Assembly (NCBI GenBank): GCA_013398955.1
Contig: VWPU01009666.1
Coordinates: 186,001 to 250,000 of the forward strand
Direction: 5' to 3'
From: Callaeas wilsoni
Lineage: Eukaryota > Chordata > Aves > Passeriformes > Callaeidae
Length of the DNA stretch: 64,000 nt
Shown here: positions 25,656 to 37,667 of the stretch, piece by piece
Numbering within the stretch: position 1 is the stretch's first letter
Layout: every line of letters begins with the position of its first letter
The notes under the pieces: generated by a model
Told to the model about the DNA's origin: nothing
The model's input: the letters and a program-made list of their open reading frames with translations, nothing else
The model's database searches: none
Made by a program: the position numbers and the translations under genes

Positions 25656-26179
25656 AATATACTAAGAAAAGACAAGGATATCTAAACAGCAACATTTCAC
25701 CTTCCCACCCAGATAGTGGTTGCAAATTTGTGTCAGAGAGAGAGAAGTATTCCAGGCAGGATTACGTCATCCTGTGGAAATGAGATGACCAGGAATGGGT
25801 CCAAAACATCTGTCTATCCTCAGCAGTATCCCCAAGGTCATAAAAGAGTTCACTAACTGTAGCAGGGCAATAGGCAGGATATGCGTTTTCTGGCACACAG
25901 CACATATTGCTGCTTGAATTGCAAGGATATTCAGTCATACTCCAAGTCTCTGCTAAACATCAAAAGAGTTTCTTACACAGGAATAGATTGGACTGGCTGA
26001 GTAGTTGATACCAGTTTCTGGAACCTAGGTGGCTTCAGTACCACCAATGCAACTTTATTTCATTGTGAACATCTTTATATACGTGTACATTTAATTTTTA
26101 AGTGCTTAGTTAAAATATTCCTGGCAGGTGCCTGTTTAAACAATCTTTAAAATCCTGTAACAATGTAGACAAGTATTAC
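25656..26179. other. Unique DNA between CR1 copies
   Basis: No recognised feature. The right half may hold the decayed 3' end of the ancient antisense CR1. Confidence 0.5.
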
Positions 26180-27080
26180 ACAACATTTTTAAGCAATCTG
26201 TCTTGGTATTTCACTATTCTTAGAACATTTTTCCAAATGTCTAGCCTAAGTCTCTTTTGCTGTATTGTAAGGCAATTATTTTTTACTCTATAATGTTGTT
26301 CCACTGCTAATATATTCCCTTTTCCCCTTCATTGTGCAATAGATTTTTTAGTATTTGAACTCTGTTATCATATCCCAGATCAATCATCCCTTCTCTAGAC
26401 CAATCAACAACAATATTCACATCCTTCCTCATCCTCTATATTTTTTAGCCTCTGCCTATGCTCACCAATCTTCTCTTTAAGCCCAGTATACATCTGTCTT
26501 AAAGTATAGTCCCTAAGACCAATATACACCTGTCTTAAAACACAGTCCTCTAAATGGAGACGGTGCTCCAGCTAAAGTGGTGTTAATGACCAGATGAGCA
26601 GAAGAATTTATTCAGATGTCTTACAAAAGACATGAATTATTATGCAGTCTGGTGGGATTCAGTTTGTCTTTCTTATTCATGTAGTGATGTTGCTGTGTCA
26701 TGTCCAGCTGTGATCCACGACAGCCTTGGGATCCTTCTCTGCAGAACCACAAGGCAACCAGTTGTTTCATATCTTGCATTTACATAGCGGACATTCCTTG
26801 CTAAATATAGAGCTCTTTGCTTATTCTTACTGAATCACATCCTATTTTTCTCATATCTCCTCTCCAATTTGTCAGGTTCCTGGCTAAATACTGGTCTTGT
26901 CCTCTATTGCATTTTTCCGGCTTGGTATTGCCTGCAAATGTAATAAGGATATTCTTTCTTCCATAGTTCATGTCATCAATGAAAATGCTAGCTAATGCCA
27001 GAAATACTGCATAGTCCTGGACAAAGAGCAAAAATTCCTTCTTTAGCTGAGTGGATTGACAGTCAGCTTTTTCTGCCTTC
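26180..27080 (-). mobile_element. Ancient CR1/L3-like LINE relic, antisense, about 0.9 kb
   Basis: On the plus strand the block keeps the complement order of old amniote CR1 copies: a segment with CATTTTTCCAAATGTCTAGC, a segment with TATTTGAACTCTGTTATCAT, CCCTTCTCTAGACC, a CTTCCTCATCCTCTA segment, a CTTAAAGTATAGTCC segment, GGTGCTCCAGC, the GTGATCCACGACAGCC and ATCCTTCTCTGCAG segments, then the GGCTTGGTATTGCCTGCAAA and GTCATCAATGAAAATGCTAG segments near the reverse-transcriptase end. About eight blocks in correct order over 0.9 kb make this well supported even though each is diverged. It is far more decayed than the avian CR1 copies, so it probably predates birds. A 36-bp internal duplication lies at 26482-26553. 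Confidence 0.7.
26482..26553. repeat. Diverged 36-bp tandem duplication inside the ancient CR1
   Basis: CCAGTATACATCTGTCTTAA is followed 36 bases later by CCAATATACACCTGTCTTAA, and both units continue with an AGTCC-containing part. The units differ at several bases, so the duplication is old. Confidence 0.75.
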
Positions 27081-28294
27081 TGTCTAGGATAAATCACCAG
27101 AATAAAATGAGCTAACGATTGTCTTTATTGACTATGCTATCAGCACGAAACCATACAAAATCTCCTAGGCAGGATTTTTGTTTTACACTTGCTTAGCACT
27201 GGCACTATATCTCAGAACTGAGGGCCCCAAATTTAAACTTTTACCTTTCTTAAACCCATTATCAAGATTTGCATACCACACCAGCAGGACATCATTTCCA
27301 TTTCTGAGACCTGAAGGCCTGTGTGGCTGGTTTGGATATCTCGGTTAGACACTGAGATTTGTCTACCTGTGTTTCAAGGAAATATTTTCACTGCTTCCTT
27401 TTCTATGGAGGCATACCTCAACATGTCTAAACCTTCAGGTAAACAGTTGTGGTTTTTTATATATTAGCTTTTCTACAGCTATGTTAATTTTGCCCTACAA
27501 GTTCAAAGGTTTCTTCAAAATGTGGCTCAACAGATCAAGCTACCTTTCAAAACTAATCAAAGCAGACAAAGCTGCTTTGCTTTTGGTCTGCTTTTCTTCT
27601 CTAGAATAAAATACCATCTATTTAGACATTACAACCCACTATATAATTACAAAAGTATTTTGTATTTTCTATTTAAAGAATCCAGGGCCAAAGGAATTCC
27701 AGAGGGATTTTCAGGAGAGTGAATTCCAGTTTTCTAAGATTAGATCTCAGAAAGCTCAGGTAAAAATATTTGACATAGACCATCTCACCAGATATATATA
27801 TTCTGCTTTCTCTACTGCATAGATTTCCATTCTTTATATCTTTTCTAGTATTTTGAAGTGAATATAGTGTATGCATAAATATATAACGAAAGGCTTCTGT
27901 CTTTCATTTAAATAATGCCCACCAAGGTTATTGACACTGCGGGTCTTGTGTGTGCTTCTCTCTGGCATCTAGATCAATATAAGCTTTCCTCCTTGAATTA
28001 GTTGAAATTTCATAACATTATTTTTCATTTGCATATTTCACAACATCCTAAAACTTTCCTACTCATCCTAGTCCTTCTTCACCCCTTCTTCTCCTACTCC
28101 GTCAATGAAACACAGTTTGACCTAAACAGTAAATACTTTTTCTCCCAATACTGCAATGAATTTGTTATTTCTCATTTGCTATTCCCAACCTGTTTAGCTG
28201 ATAGTAGCAGACACAATTCCACTGTTGTGAGATGCTGGCATTCATGTGGGGATTTATGCAGCTCTGAAAAACACATGCAGATACAAAAAGTACA
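27081..28294. other. Unique AT-rich DNA, no gene seen
   Basis: No recognised repeat or coding signal. Confidence 0.55.
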
Positions 28295-28922
28295 TAGAGG
28301 GGATGATGGTTGGTGAAAAATTCAAAATGAGCCAGCAGTGCTCACTCACAGCCCAGAAAGACAACCAAATCCTGGGCTGCATCAAAAGGAATGTGGCCAG
28401 CAGGCTGGAGGAAGTGATTCTGTTCCTTTACTCTGCTCTGGCGAGACCCCACCTGGGGTGCTGAGTCCAGTTCTGGTACCCTTAAGACAAGAAGGACATG
28501 GAACTGTTGGAACAAGTCCAGAGGACAGCCATGAAATCGACGAGAGGACTGGAGCGCTTCCCTACAAAGACAGGCTGGGAAAGCTGAGGCTGTATCTGAC
28601 GGGGGCTATCAGGAAGCCTGAGAAGAACTCTTTGTCAGGAACTGGAGTGATAGGACAAGGGGTAATAGGTAGACATTGAAAGAGGGGAAATTTAAGTTAG
28701 ATATTACAAAGAAATTCTTTACTGTGAGGGTGGTGAGACGCTGGGACAGGTTGCTTAGGGAAATTCTGACTGCCCCAACCCTGAAAGAGTTCAAGGTCAG
28801 TGAATAAGGCCTTGAGCAACCTGGTATAGTGGGAGGTGGCCCTGTACATGGAAGGAGAGGTTGGGACTAGACGATCTTTAAGGTCCCTTCCAATCCTTAA
28901 TATTTTATGATTCTATGATTCT
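28295..28922 (+). mobile_element. CR1 LINE fragment, sense, with ORF2 C-terminus and 3' tail
   Basis: From about 28331 one frame reads QQCSLTAQKDNQILGCIKRN and then ends near RPHLGC, the CR1 ORF2 C-terminal region (pattern QQCALAAQKANRILGCI...RPHLEYC). The 3'UTR follows in order: AAGGACATGGAACTGTTGGA, GCGCTTCCCTACAAAGACAG, AGGGGAAATTTAAGTTAGAT, TTCTTTACTGTGAGGGTGGT, and GATCTTTAAGGTCCCTTCC. It ends with two octamer-like units, TATGATTCTATGATTCT (28906-28922). The copy is 5'-truncated and its frame is interrupted (TGA after HLGC). Confidence 0.92.
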
Positions 28923-29299
28923 CTATCAAACTACCAGAGGATAATCCCAAACTATAATCAGCATCTTAGACTACAGAAGAGCCTGCTTCATGATGAAACA
29001 GAATATTAAAATTTTTACCTGAAAGTTTATGGCCCGGGAGACCAAGACCCAAATGTCCAAGATGTTCATCCTATTGAAAGGGCTTTACCAGCATCTGATA
29101 AGCAAATACTATAAATGACTTGCTACTCAGAACCTGGCTGTGGTCCAAACCGTGATAAGAATATTAAAGAGACATATGATATTCAGCAGAACATAAAAGG
29201 GTAACCAGAGTTTTTCACAGCATATGAGTTTGGTGCTGAAAGATTCAGAAAAGAAAAGAAATTTTAAAACAGCTAATGACTCCTTCCACTCCTCACAAC
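28923..29299. other. Unique DNA between two CR1 copies
   Basis: No feature recognised. Confidence 0.5.
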
Positions 29300-29640
29300 T
29301 TAACATGATAAGGGATTTATAATGAGATGAACCACACAGGAGTGCAAAGAACCCTGGAGCTGGCTGCAGGTTTATTTTATTGGCCTCGAGCAGCATGAGC
29401 AAAAGAGAGGAAATGTCAGACAAGTGAGAATTGTTTCAGAAGAAAGTCCAAAAGTGAGATGGCGGCCAAGAAATTTCCATGAGGGAGAGCAAAAGTGGAG
29501 TTACTGGAGGGGGTTCATACAGGTGGGATAATCCCACAGGTGATAGCTAGCACACAAAAAGGAAAATTCTTTTCTTGATTTAACTTTACAGACTAGATGG
29601 AGAATTCTGAAACTCAGCCTGTTTTACATTTACAGGAAAA
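29300..29640 (-). mobile_element. Possible old LTR, antisense (low confidence)
   Basis: Read on the minus strand the block has GGCCAATAAAATAAACC, an AATAAA signal followed by about 80 bp ending near GGTTCATCTCA, which looks like R-U5 of an LTR. Upstream on that strand are a GCCGCCATCTC segment and a TGTAAAACAGG start-like segment. I found no matching target duplication and cannot name a family; it may be chance. Confidence 0.25.
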
Positions 29641-29940
29641 AAAAGATAGCACATTCTGAAATGATACCTCTGTGACTTTTTGTGCAAATTCACTGGTTCC
29701 TAGCACAAGGTCCAAGACAGCTGTGATAGACATACATGCTGGATACCAGAAAAGAGGGGTTAATTTACATAAAGTACCTAGGGAATTCTGCACCTAAAAT
29801 GAAGTGGAGTGCACAGTTTGAGTTTAAATTCAAGTGAATATTAGCTGCCAGCCAAGTCTACCAGACCCTACATTTCAGACTGAGAAATTCTCCAGTGGCT
29901 GAAACACAAGAACCAGGAGTTGTCTGTCTTAAGCCCCTCT

Positions 29941-31193
29941 CATAGAATCATAGAATCATTAAGGTTGGAAAAGACCTCCAAGATCATTGAGTCCAGCCTT
30001 TGACTGAACATCATCATGCCTAATAAAACAGAGCCCTAAGTACTATGTCTGGTCGTTTCTTGAACACCTCCAGGGATGGTAATTCCAAAACTTCCTTGGG
30101 TAGCCCGTTCCAATACTTAACTACACTTTCAGTGAAGAAATTCTTCCTTACGTCAAATCTGAACCCTGCCACAGCTTAAAGCCATGTCCTCTTATTCTTA
30201 CACTACATGCCCGGGAGAAGAGGCCAACCCCCTCCTGGCAACAACATCCTTCCAGGTAGTTGTAGAGAGTGATAAGGTTTCTCCCCAGCCTCCTTTTCTC
30301 CAGGCTAAAAACCCCACATCCCTCAGATGCTCCCCATAAGACTTGTGCTCCAGACCCTTCACCAGCTCCATTGCCCTTCTCTGGACTCACTCCAGCACCT
30401 CAATGTCCTTCTTGCTGTGAGGGACCCAGAACTGAGCACAGAATTAGAGGTGTGGCCTCACCATTGCCAAGCACAGAGGGATAATCACTGCCTGGTGCTG
30501 CTGGCCACATTGTTGCTGATACAGGCCAGGATGTCATTGGCGTTCTTGGCCACCTGAGCACACACTGGCTCATGTTCAGCTGCTGTCAACCAGCACCGCC
30601 AAGTCCTTTTCCATCAGGCAACTTTCCAACCACTCAGCCCCTAGCCTAAATCACTGCAGGGGATTTTTGTGGCCAAAGAGCAGGTCCTGACACTTGGCTT
30701 TGTTGAACCTCATAGCATTGGCCTTGGCTCATGGATCCAGGCTGTCCAGGTCTCTCTGCAGAGCCTTCCTGACCTCCAGCAGATCAACATTCCCTCCCAA
30801 CTTGGTGTCACATGTGAACATACTGAGGGTGCACTCAATCCCCTCATCCAGAGCATCAGTAAAGACATTAAACAGGACTGGCCCCAATACCGAGCCCTGG
30901 GGAACCCCACTAGTGACCAGCCATCAGCTGGGTGTGACTCCATTCACCACCACTCTCTGACAGGTTTTTACCTGGCAAAGAGTGCACGTGTCCAAGCTGT
31001 GGGCTGCCAGCTTCTCCAGGAGAATGCCAGGGTATCAAAGGCTTTGCTGAAGTCCAGGTAGACTACATCCACAACCTTTCCCTCATCTACTAAGTGGGTC
31101 ACCTGGTTATACAAAGAGATCAGGTTGATCAAGTAGGACCTGCCTTTCCTAAACCGAGTCTGGCTGGGCCTGATCCCCTGGTCGTTCCCTGCA
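29941..31193 (-). mobile_element. CR1 LINE, antisense, 3' half of ORF2 plus 3'UTR (1.25 kb)
   Basis: The plus strand starts with the complement of the CR1 tail (CATAGAATCATAGAATCATT) and runs to about 31193. On the minus strand the reverse-transcriptase part is readable: FRKGRSYLINLISLYNQ and then VVDVVYLDFSKAFDT, a well-kept copy of that motif. The catalytic FADD motif has changed to FTCD (FTCDTKLGG near 30810), so this copy cannot encode an active enzyme, and frames are broken elsewhere. The element is 5'-truncated just upstream of the FRKG motif. Its 3' sequence differs from that of the copy at 48112-49712, suggesting another subfamily. Confidence 0.95.
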
Positions 31194-34100
31194 GGAAAAG
31201 ATATTTCAAAGTGTTATATTGCATTTATTTCTAAGAAAAGGCAGAGTTCATCAGAATACTCTGTAGAGCAGCTAGAGGAGACTCTCCATCTCTCTTGCAG
31301 AAACTGTGTAGCTCTGCAAAAATAAGTAAGAGGCAGGGACACAAAGTTGAAATAGAGGAGTATTCAGTGATGAGAATACTCTCTAGGAATTCTTAAGTTT
31401 TTATGGTATGGTCTTTGCATCAAAGCCACTAAATAAAAGTCAATAAAAAGACCAGAACACTATCACTTTGCAATGTTTTACTGTACCTAAGGTACATACT
31501 AAACTCTTATGCTTTAGTATGTGGCAGAGCAGAAGCATTAATTAACACAAATACTGGCACAGCTGCTCCTCTTTCTTATATCTTTGACTTGTCAACATCC
31601 AGAAAATTCAAAGAGAAATTCTAGGTTGGTTTCTTGCAGACTTTTTGCTCTGGGATAAATTACATTTAGCTGCTAGCACAAAATATCTGTGCCAAGTGGA
31701 ACAGTGTTGTGAAATAGCAGGAAGTCAACAGAAAGACAATTAAGCTATAGTGATTTTATGGAAGGGTTCTGTATAGATAAAATATGGCCTACCTAAAGGC
31801 ATTTTTGTGAAATGCACATTGCATTTTTGGTCTTTGTTTATAGTACTATGACTGATTTCAATTAATGTTGGCAACACAAAGACAATTTATTTGGGCTTCT
31901 ATAGAGTTTATTGCTGGCTGCCAACTTGTCCTCTTTTTCTTCTTAAAAAAGAATTTACCTTGAAGTACATTCCCTAAAGCTTTCCTTTAGAGAGCTACAA
32001 AAGCAAAAAGACATACTGATTTTTCTAAGACTATTGCAACAAATACCTTTAAGCAAGGTATTTTTCTCAGTGAGTTCCTGCATAGTGGTGGTTTTTTTTG
32101 ACTTTGGCTAGCGTCTTTTCCAGGCTTAAATACACTTTGACTAACTGTATTGCAGTAAGAGATTGATAAGTAAAAAATTCAACAAGGTTGACTTTGCATA
32201 GCTCACAACTTGGATTTATTATTCAAGAAATATTTTATCTATTCCAAGTCAAGCGTACTACATAGGAGTTAGTTTAAAAAGAAAAATCCAAAACCAGCAA
32301 CTAAAGAAACAAACAAAACCCCAAAACAACAAAAAACCAAACTCAAACCCCCCTAAACTTTAAAAACCAAAAATCACAAAAAATCGGGTTTTTTTGTATT
32401 GTACTAGCATATTTCCATCCACTACTTTTACATGAATTCAAGTTTACCCAGGTGCACTAAACTTCACTAAAAAAGTTTGATTTTCTTCATATTCGTAATG
32501 ACACCCAAAACAACATCTCTAATGAGAAAATCAGCAGAAATCAATCCCTGATCTAACTGCTTAAGAACTCCACTGTGATTTCTGTCCCAACTAATTTTTT
32601 CCCCAGACAAATCAACTCCTTGAGAGTTCTCCTGAAGATACGTCTTTTCAAACTCTGGCTCAATGCCCATATTCATCTTTGCAGAACTGTATTATGTGTG
32701 TTAATGAAGTCCAGAGAGTTTATATTAATAGCTGGAAGGGAGCGTCTGGAATGTTTATTATCATGTCAAAGATGCTTTTGGATTAGTTCCACATAAATCC
32801 ATGTGCCTTTAAAGGCCATTTCCCTGTGGCCTCCATCCTTTCTTTCAAAATATAGTCTATTGCCCAAAATACAGTTTCTTCTTGAATATATTTTAGTTAA
32901 TTTCTTTCCTAAACCATTTGCTTACATGTCTATTAAGCACAGATGCAGATATTTCTTATATTTGACAAGATCTTGAGAATCTGGTGATAGCATTCATACT
33001 TCTGATAAGTAAATTCTTGCTGTAAAGACAAAGATTTTAGGGAATGATTGTACCATAGCTAAAAGCAGTTTCTTTTATGTCCTCCAAAAAGTAATAGGAA
33101 CCACTAGAGTTGCAGAAGATTTCGTTAGGTTTGAAACAATAAATTTGAGATCATGTGAGCTTAAGAAAACTCTCAACAGAACTTCATAAGACATGTAATA
33201 AAATCACAAGAGTTGGCAACAATCTTGGTCTATCTCATAAACTATAGATAAATATGAACAGATGTCAATAGTGTAATTAATTTTGTGGAAGTTAATTTCC
33301 AAATGAATAATTTTGAGAATCAGAATTAGACACATACCCCTTGAAATCTAAATGATTTTTGAAACAACTCAAAAATATTTTAAAGGATTTTCTCCTCTGA
33401 GGTTTTTCTAATTATACTTTCATATTCAGAAATACTTCATTTTTTTAACATAGTCACCTTATGACTATATGAAATATTCACTTCATCAATAATAAAGGAG
33501 AATAGCTCTTCTAAAGAGCAAACTGAAGCTGAGTGTAAACAGACTCCTATCTAATATAAAGTAAAAAATTCTCTAAAAATAAGGGAAATAAAATTCTGCC
33601 TTGATCACAGAAATTTTAAGTGTAACTCAGAGATATGGTTAAAAATACAGAACTTTTTAAGAAAAAGAAGGTAAAGATATAATAAAGAATTAAAACAGAA
33701 GAGAACCAGAAGAAATCAGGAACACAATACTGAAGCCACTGGAGCCATTTTCTGAAGGTTGTTGTACTGTTGAAGGTTTTTCACTGAGATTTGGAGGGCA
33801 TTCATTTTTAGGAATAGGCAATAATACAAAGACAAGCTGTTGTAGCTTTATGTAATGTCAAAAATTGGGAATATCTTTAGATTTAGCTGTCCCAGCAGTT
33901 CAATCATCCCAAGTAAAATGTTATTACATAAAAAATGCTTTAAATATTTTCCATATGCTTACCTCTTTCACATGTTTTTAATAGCTTTTTTCCCATCATT
34001 GTGCTTCTACAAAAGCAGGCACTACACAAATAGAAAGAATGATCATTTCAAATTTCATGAAAATATGAATCAAAAAATATGTGGCTGAATGTCACCTTCT

Positions 34101-36822
34101 TATGAGGCTAAAAGGCTCATTCTGAGTCAATAAAGAAAATCAAAGAAGGGTGGAAAAATTAGTAAGATTTAATTCCCTCCAATGTTTCTCTGATAGATCA
34201 GATCAATATGGGCTCTATCCTCCATTAACCTGAATTTTATCCGACAAATGAGAACAAATAAAAAGAAAAAAGAACTGGGGCACCTCTGAAACCTAAAAGA
34301 AACATTCACAGCAACTACATAAAATAACTCTTAACTGGCAAAGTTTCAGTCAGCACTATTTGAAACAAAAGAAATTTATGTACTTGAGATATCCTGAACA
34401 CCTATAGTTTCTAGCCTTATCTAGTTATCACGTATTATCATCTTTTGCAATAATTTAAACTCCCTCTCCAACATGAATTTGCAGAACAGAAAGTCATTAA
34501 TGCAATTGTGTCTCTTGTGCTGTCGCATATGTGATGTGTGTTCACAGCATATTTCTCTGAGATCAGCTGAAAAACCCATGAAATATTTTCATCTTTCAGG
34601 CAGCATGGAGACCCGATCTTCTTACAAGACTTATATTTTGTATCTGTGATCTATTTCATCTGAACTACTGGAAAACATTCACTTTCCATACCTCTTGTTG
34701 GTGCTGGAGCCACGGACAGTCAAAACCACAGTGGCAATGGGTGCTTGACTTAATATTGTAATGACTCAGGAGCTTTGCTGGAAAGGCAGAGATTTGTGGT
34801 TCCAGTCATTGTTCTCTTCAGCGTTTCTGGGTTTTATCCAGAGATGATCTGAAGTGAAGTGCACAAACAGTTCTGGGCACATGGCCCAGGAGTCAAGCTT
34901 TTCCAAAAGCAGAATTCTCTATGCGCTACGACACAGAGCCAGTCTGTTCTCTTTAAGTACTCCTGTCGGTAGCATAGCCCAGCATCACCCAAGTGTGGAT
35001 TAATTGCTAAGCAAAATGTTGGGTGATCAATACATTTCCTGGCCTGGAAGACAGGTCTCCTGCTTTCTGGACAAGTACTTTTTCAGACCAGTATCTAAAA
35101 ATTCTTAATTAGATACTGCAATTGATCACCTAAATTCTGTAAGTAGTTTCACACTATGAAGTATAGTTTGCTAGGTTTTCAAAGTTCATACAAAAATGAG
35201 TTTTAGGTACACCTATTTTGAGATTTGGGGAGGTTGCTGACATCACATATTAAAACGCAAGAGGTTAATTTCTTCCTGTGTAGGAATTAAGCCCCCAGTT
35301 CATGGCAGGCAGCTGAAGAAAAAACACCACACCTAGGGACACTACTTGTTTCAGGAATTTCTGCATATCACTATAACCACCCAGTTATAAGTTTCATGCC
35401 TTAAAAATATCACTTTGCAAAACCACGTGCCATTTTCACCAGCTTTTTGTCAAAAAAAAAAAAAAGGTTCGTTTAGAGACATAACATAAAAATCATACTC
35501 AAGAAAGCAGAATAACCACTACAAAAATAAAAATTAATGTTTCTGGAGTCAATGTCAGGTATAAAAGGTGTTATATAGCTAGGTTTTACCCTACTTCAAA
35601 TGCAAATTCATGTGTCATGGTGACTAAAGTAACTGCACAGGTTCGTCTCTCCTATGAACTATGTCATCATTCATTACTGTACATTACTTATGACAAAAAA
35701 TTATTAAATAGTTATGTTCCTTGATAATGTCAGCCAGATTTTTTCCTTTAACCACATTTTTCAACCGTCTCTCCTATACTCCATTTTCCACTCGCACACA
35801 GCAAGTCTCTGACCCTAGGAGAATCTTTTGTGTCTGTGGTTATGTGGATGCCATACCTAAGTGAAAGACACATATAAAAAATTTCCTGGATCCATAACAA
35901 CAATTCTTTTTTGAGAATGCCTGGAAATGGTAATTAAGAATAGGCCAGAAAAGAATCTTTCATCGTAACGAGTTTGAATTTCACTGTTTCAAATAAAAAA
36001 GTCTGCTGGAGACCACAATCACATCCTTCCAGTAACCCTAAAAGAAAGAACGATTAAATGCTCCTTGTTGAGAAAAAACTAAAAGGATATAATGAAAGCC
36101 ATGGCCCAAATTAAACTGAAGGAAAACACAGGGGCCAGGAATTAATTAGTGAAGCTATTTGTATTCATTTGTCAGAAGGAGCTGACAAGCAGCCAGTGGA
36201 CAGGAAGAAACTGAGGAGGCTTCAAAACAATCAATGATTGTGTGAACTTGAAAGAAAATAAGACAAAATAGGACAAGGAGTTTCCTTGGTAAAGAACTGG
36301 TTAGAAAGTTAAGCAGAGAAAGCAGAGCAAAAGAATTCTCCTAGGCGTCTTATTCATACTGTGCTCTAGACAACAGAATTTTGCGTATGGATTTGGCAAG
36401 GTATCAGATGAAAGAAACAAATAATTCTAATGTAAATTTATACCACATATTGCCAGGTTCCTTGGGCCAAGTAAATGACACTGTAATGTAGTTCTGGGGA
36501 TTTATATTGCATTCCCTCTCCTGAATCCTTAATCCAATCTGATTGTCCAGTCTCCAAGTAACTTTCTGAGAAGACTGCAACTCATGCATGTGTCCTTCTG
36601 TTGTTCCACAGCGGAAGAAAAGAGTGGAGCCACAACACCGTTCTCATCTCCTCTGCTTCAGCACCCAGGGAGCAGGCATGGAACAGATCTTTGAATGGTG
36701 TAGCTGCACCAGCCTGGAGTGAAAGGACAAAATGCAACTTGGACAAAGGAAATAGTTGCAGAAAGGGTTTCTTTGCATGTCTGTTATTAAGAGGGGGAAA
36801 GGAGTGGAATTTTCTACTCCAT
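31194..36822. other. Long unique AT-rich stretch, no gene seen
   Basis: About 5.6 kb without a recognised gene, RNA or transposon. It includes an A-rich tract (32278-32390) and a run of 14 A (35452-35465). The part near 34690-35090 is less AT-rich but was not identified. Confidence 0.55.
32278..32390. repeat. A/C-rich low-complexity tract
   Basis: Dense AAAAC, CCAAAA and CAAACC words, almost free of G and T on the plus strand. Confidence 0.75.
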
Positions 36823-37388
36823 TGTCTTAGGTTACAATATAAGATGTAACCAAAAGCATGTATTCCATCACCATCTCCATAAGCTTTGTTAAAACCAGGT
36901 GGAGCAGTGTTCTTTATCTTGTCCGTGACACATCCCTGATAACTCCCTCCTGGGAATATTTTCTGTTAATTGACCATCAAGCCTCATTGCTTGACTCATA
37001 AAATTACATCATCCCACTGTGAGATGCTCCACCCAGGGGCGGGAACCAAACATTCCTACCTGGAAATAAGCTGAGGTTTGGAACACCACAAGCGGCCTTG
37101 CCTACTGGATTCCCAGAGGACAAGATCTACATAACCACCACTGAACCTTCAGAGGAAGACTCGACCCTTCTACAGGATCGCTGCGTCAACAGTACCACAT
37201 CTATCACTTCAACAGGACTCCGGTCACCATTTAATCAGACTGCTACTATCACTCTGCCCAACAGGGTGTCAGGTTGTGTCCTGACTCCGTCAGGTTAAGC
37301 CAGTGTTTTTCTGCATTTATTTTAATTTTCGTATTAAATTGTAGTTCTGACTTGGAGTCTCTCACTGGTTTGCTTTCAAACTAGTACA
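36823..37388 (+). mobile_element. Solo ERVL-like LTR, sense
   Basis: The element starts TGTCTTAGG at 36823 and ends GTACA at 37388. Flanks are TCCAT (36818-36822) and TTCAT (37389-37393), a 5-bp duplication with one C/T difference. An ATTAAA polyadenylation signal lies at 37333-37338, followed by a 50-bp U5-like end (GACTTGGAGTCTCTCACTGG) that I recognise as typical of a bird LTR family. A GGGGCGGG box (37036-37043) sits upstream as a possible U3 element. No internal retroviral sequence adjoins it. The 66-codon open frame at 37098-37298 lies inside the LTR and is not treated as a gene. Confidence 0.8.
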
Positions 37389-37580
37389 TTCATATTTTCA
37401 CTTCAAGAGACTGAAATGGAGTCCTTTATGGTCTTGAATGATATGAACAGTTAAAGCCCTCCTCCCGCTCCCAGGAAATCCATGAATCTCCTCTAAAATT
37501 CAGTTGCTGAAGATCAAGCTGTCAGTGTCTGACAAGATCCTGAATTTGGAAAATTGCTATTTAAAAAGTTATAAAATGCA

Positions 37581-37667
37581 ATGGAGGAGGAGGAGAAGGA
37601 GGACGAGGATGAGGACAAGGACGATGACGAGGGGGGCATAATGATGTTGATAAAGGACAAGATCTAG
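37581..37667 (+). repeat. Purine-rich GAN-type tract with a 28-codon acidic open frame
   Basis: 37583-37636 is nearly all purine on the plus strand, built of GAG, GAC, GAT and AAG triplets. An ATG at 37581 starts 28 codons (MEEEEKEDEDEDKDDDEGG, then nine more) ending at TAG 37665-37667. Acidic runs like this occur in many chromatin proteins, but an imperfect trinucleotide repeat gives the same result without coding, and no flanking coding sequence is seen. Confidence 0.7.

Noticed and set aside
30269..31061. Plus-strand open frames of up to 130 codons
   Set aside because: They are antisense to the CR1 ORF2 at 29941-31193; the real reading is on the minus strand.
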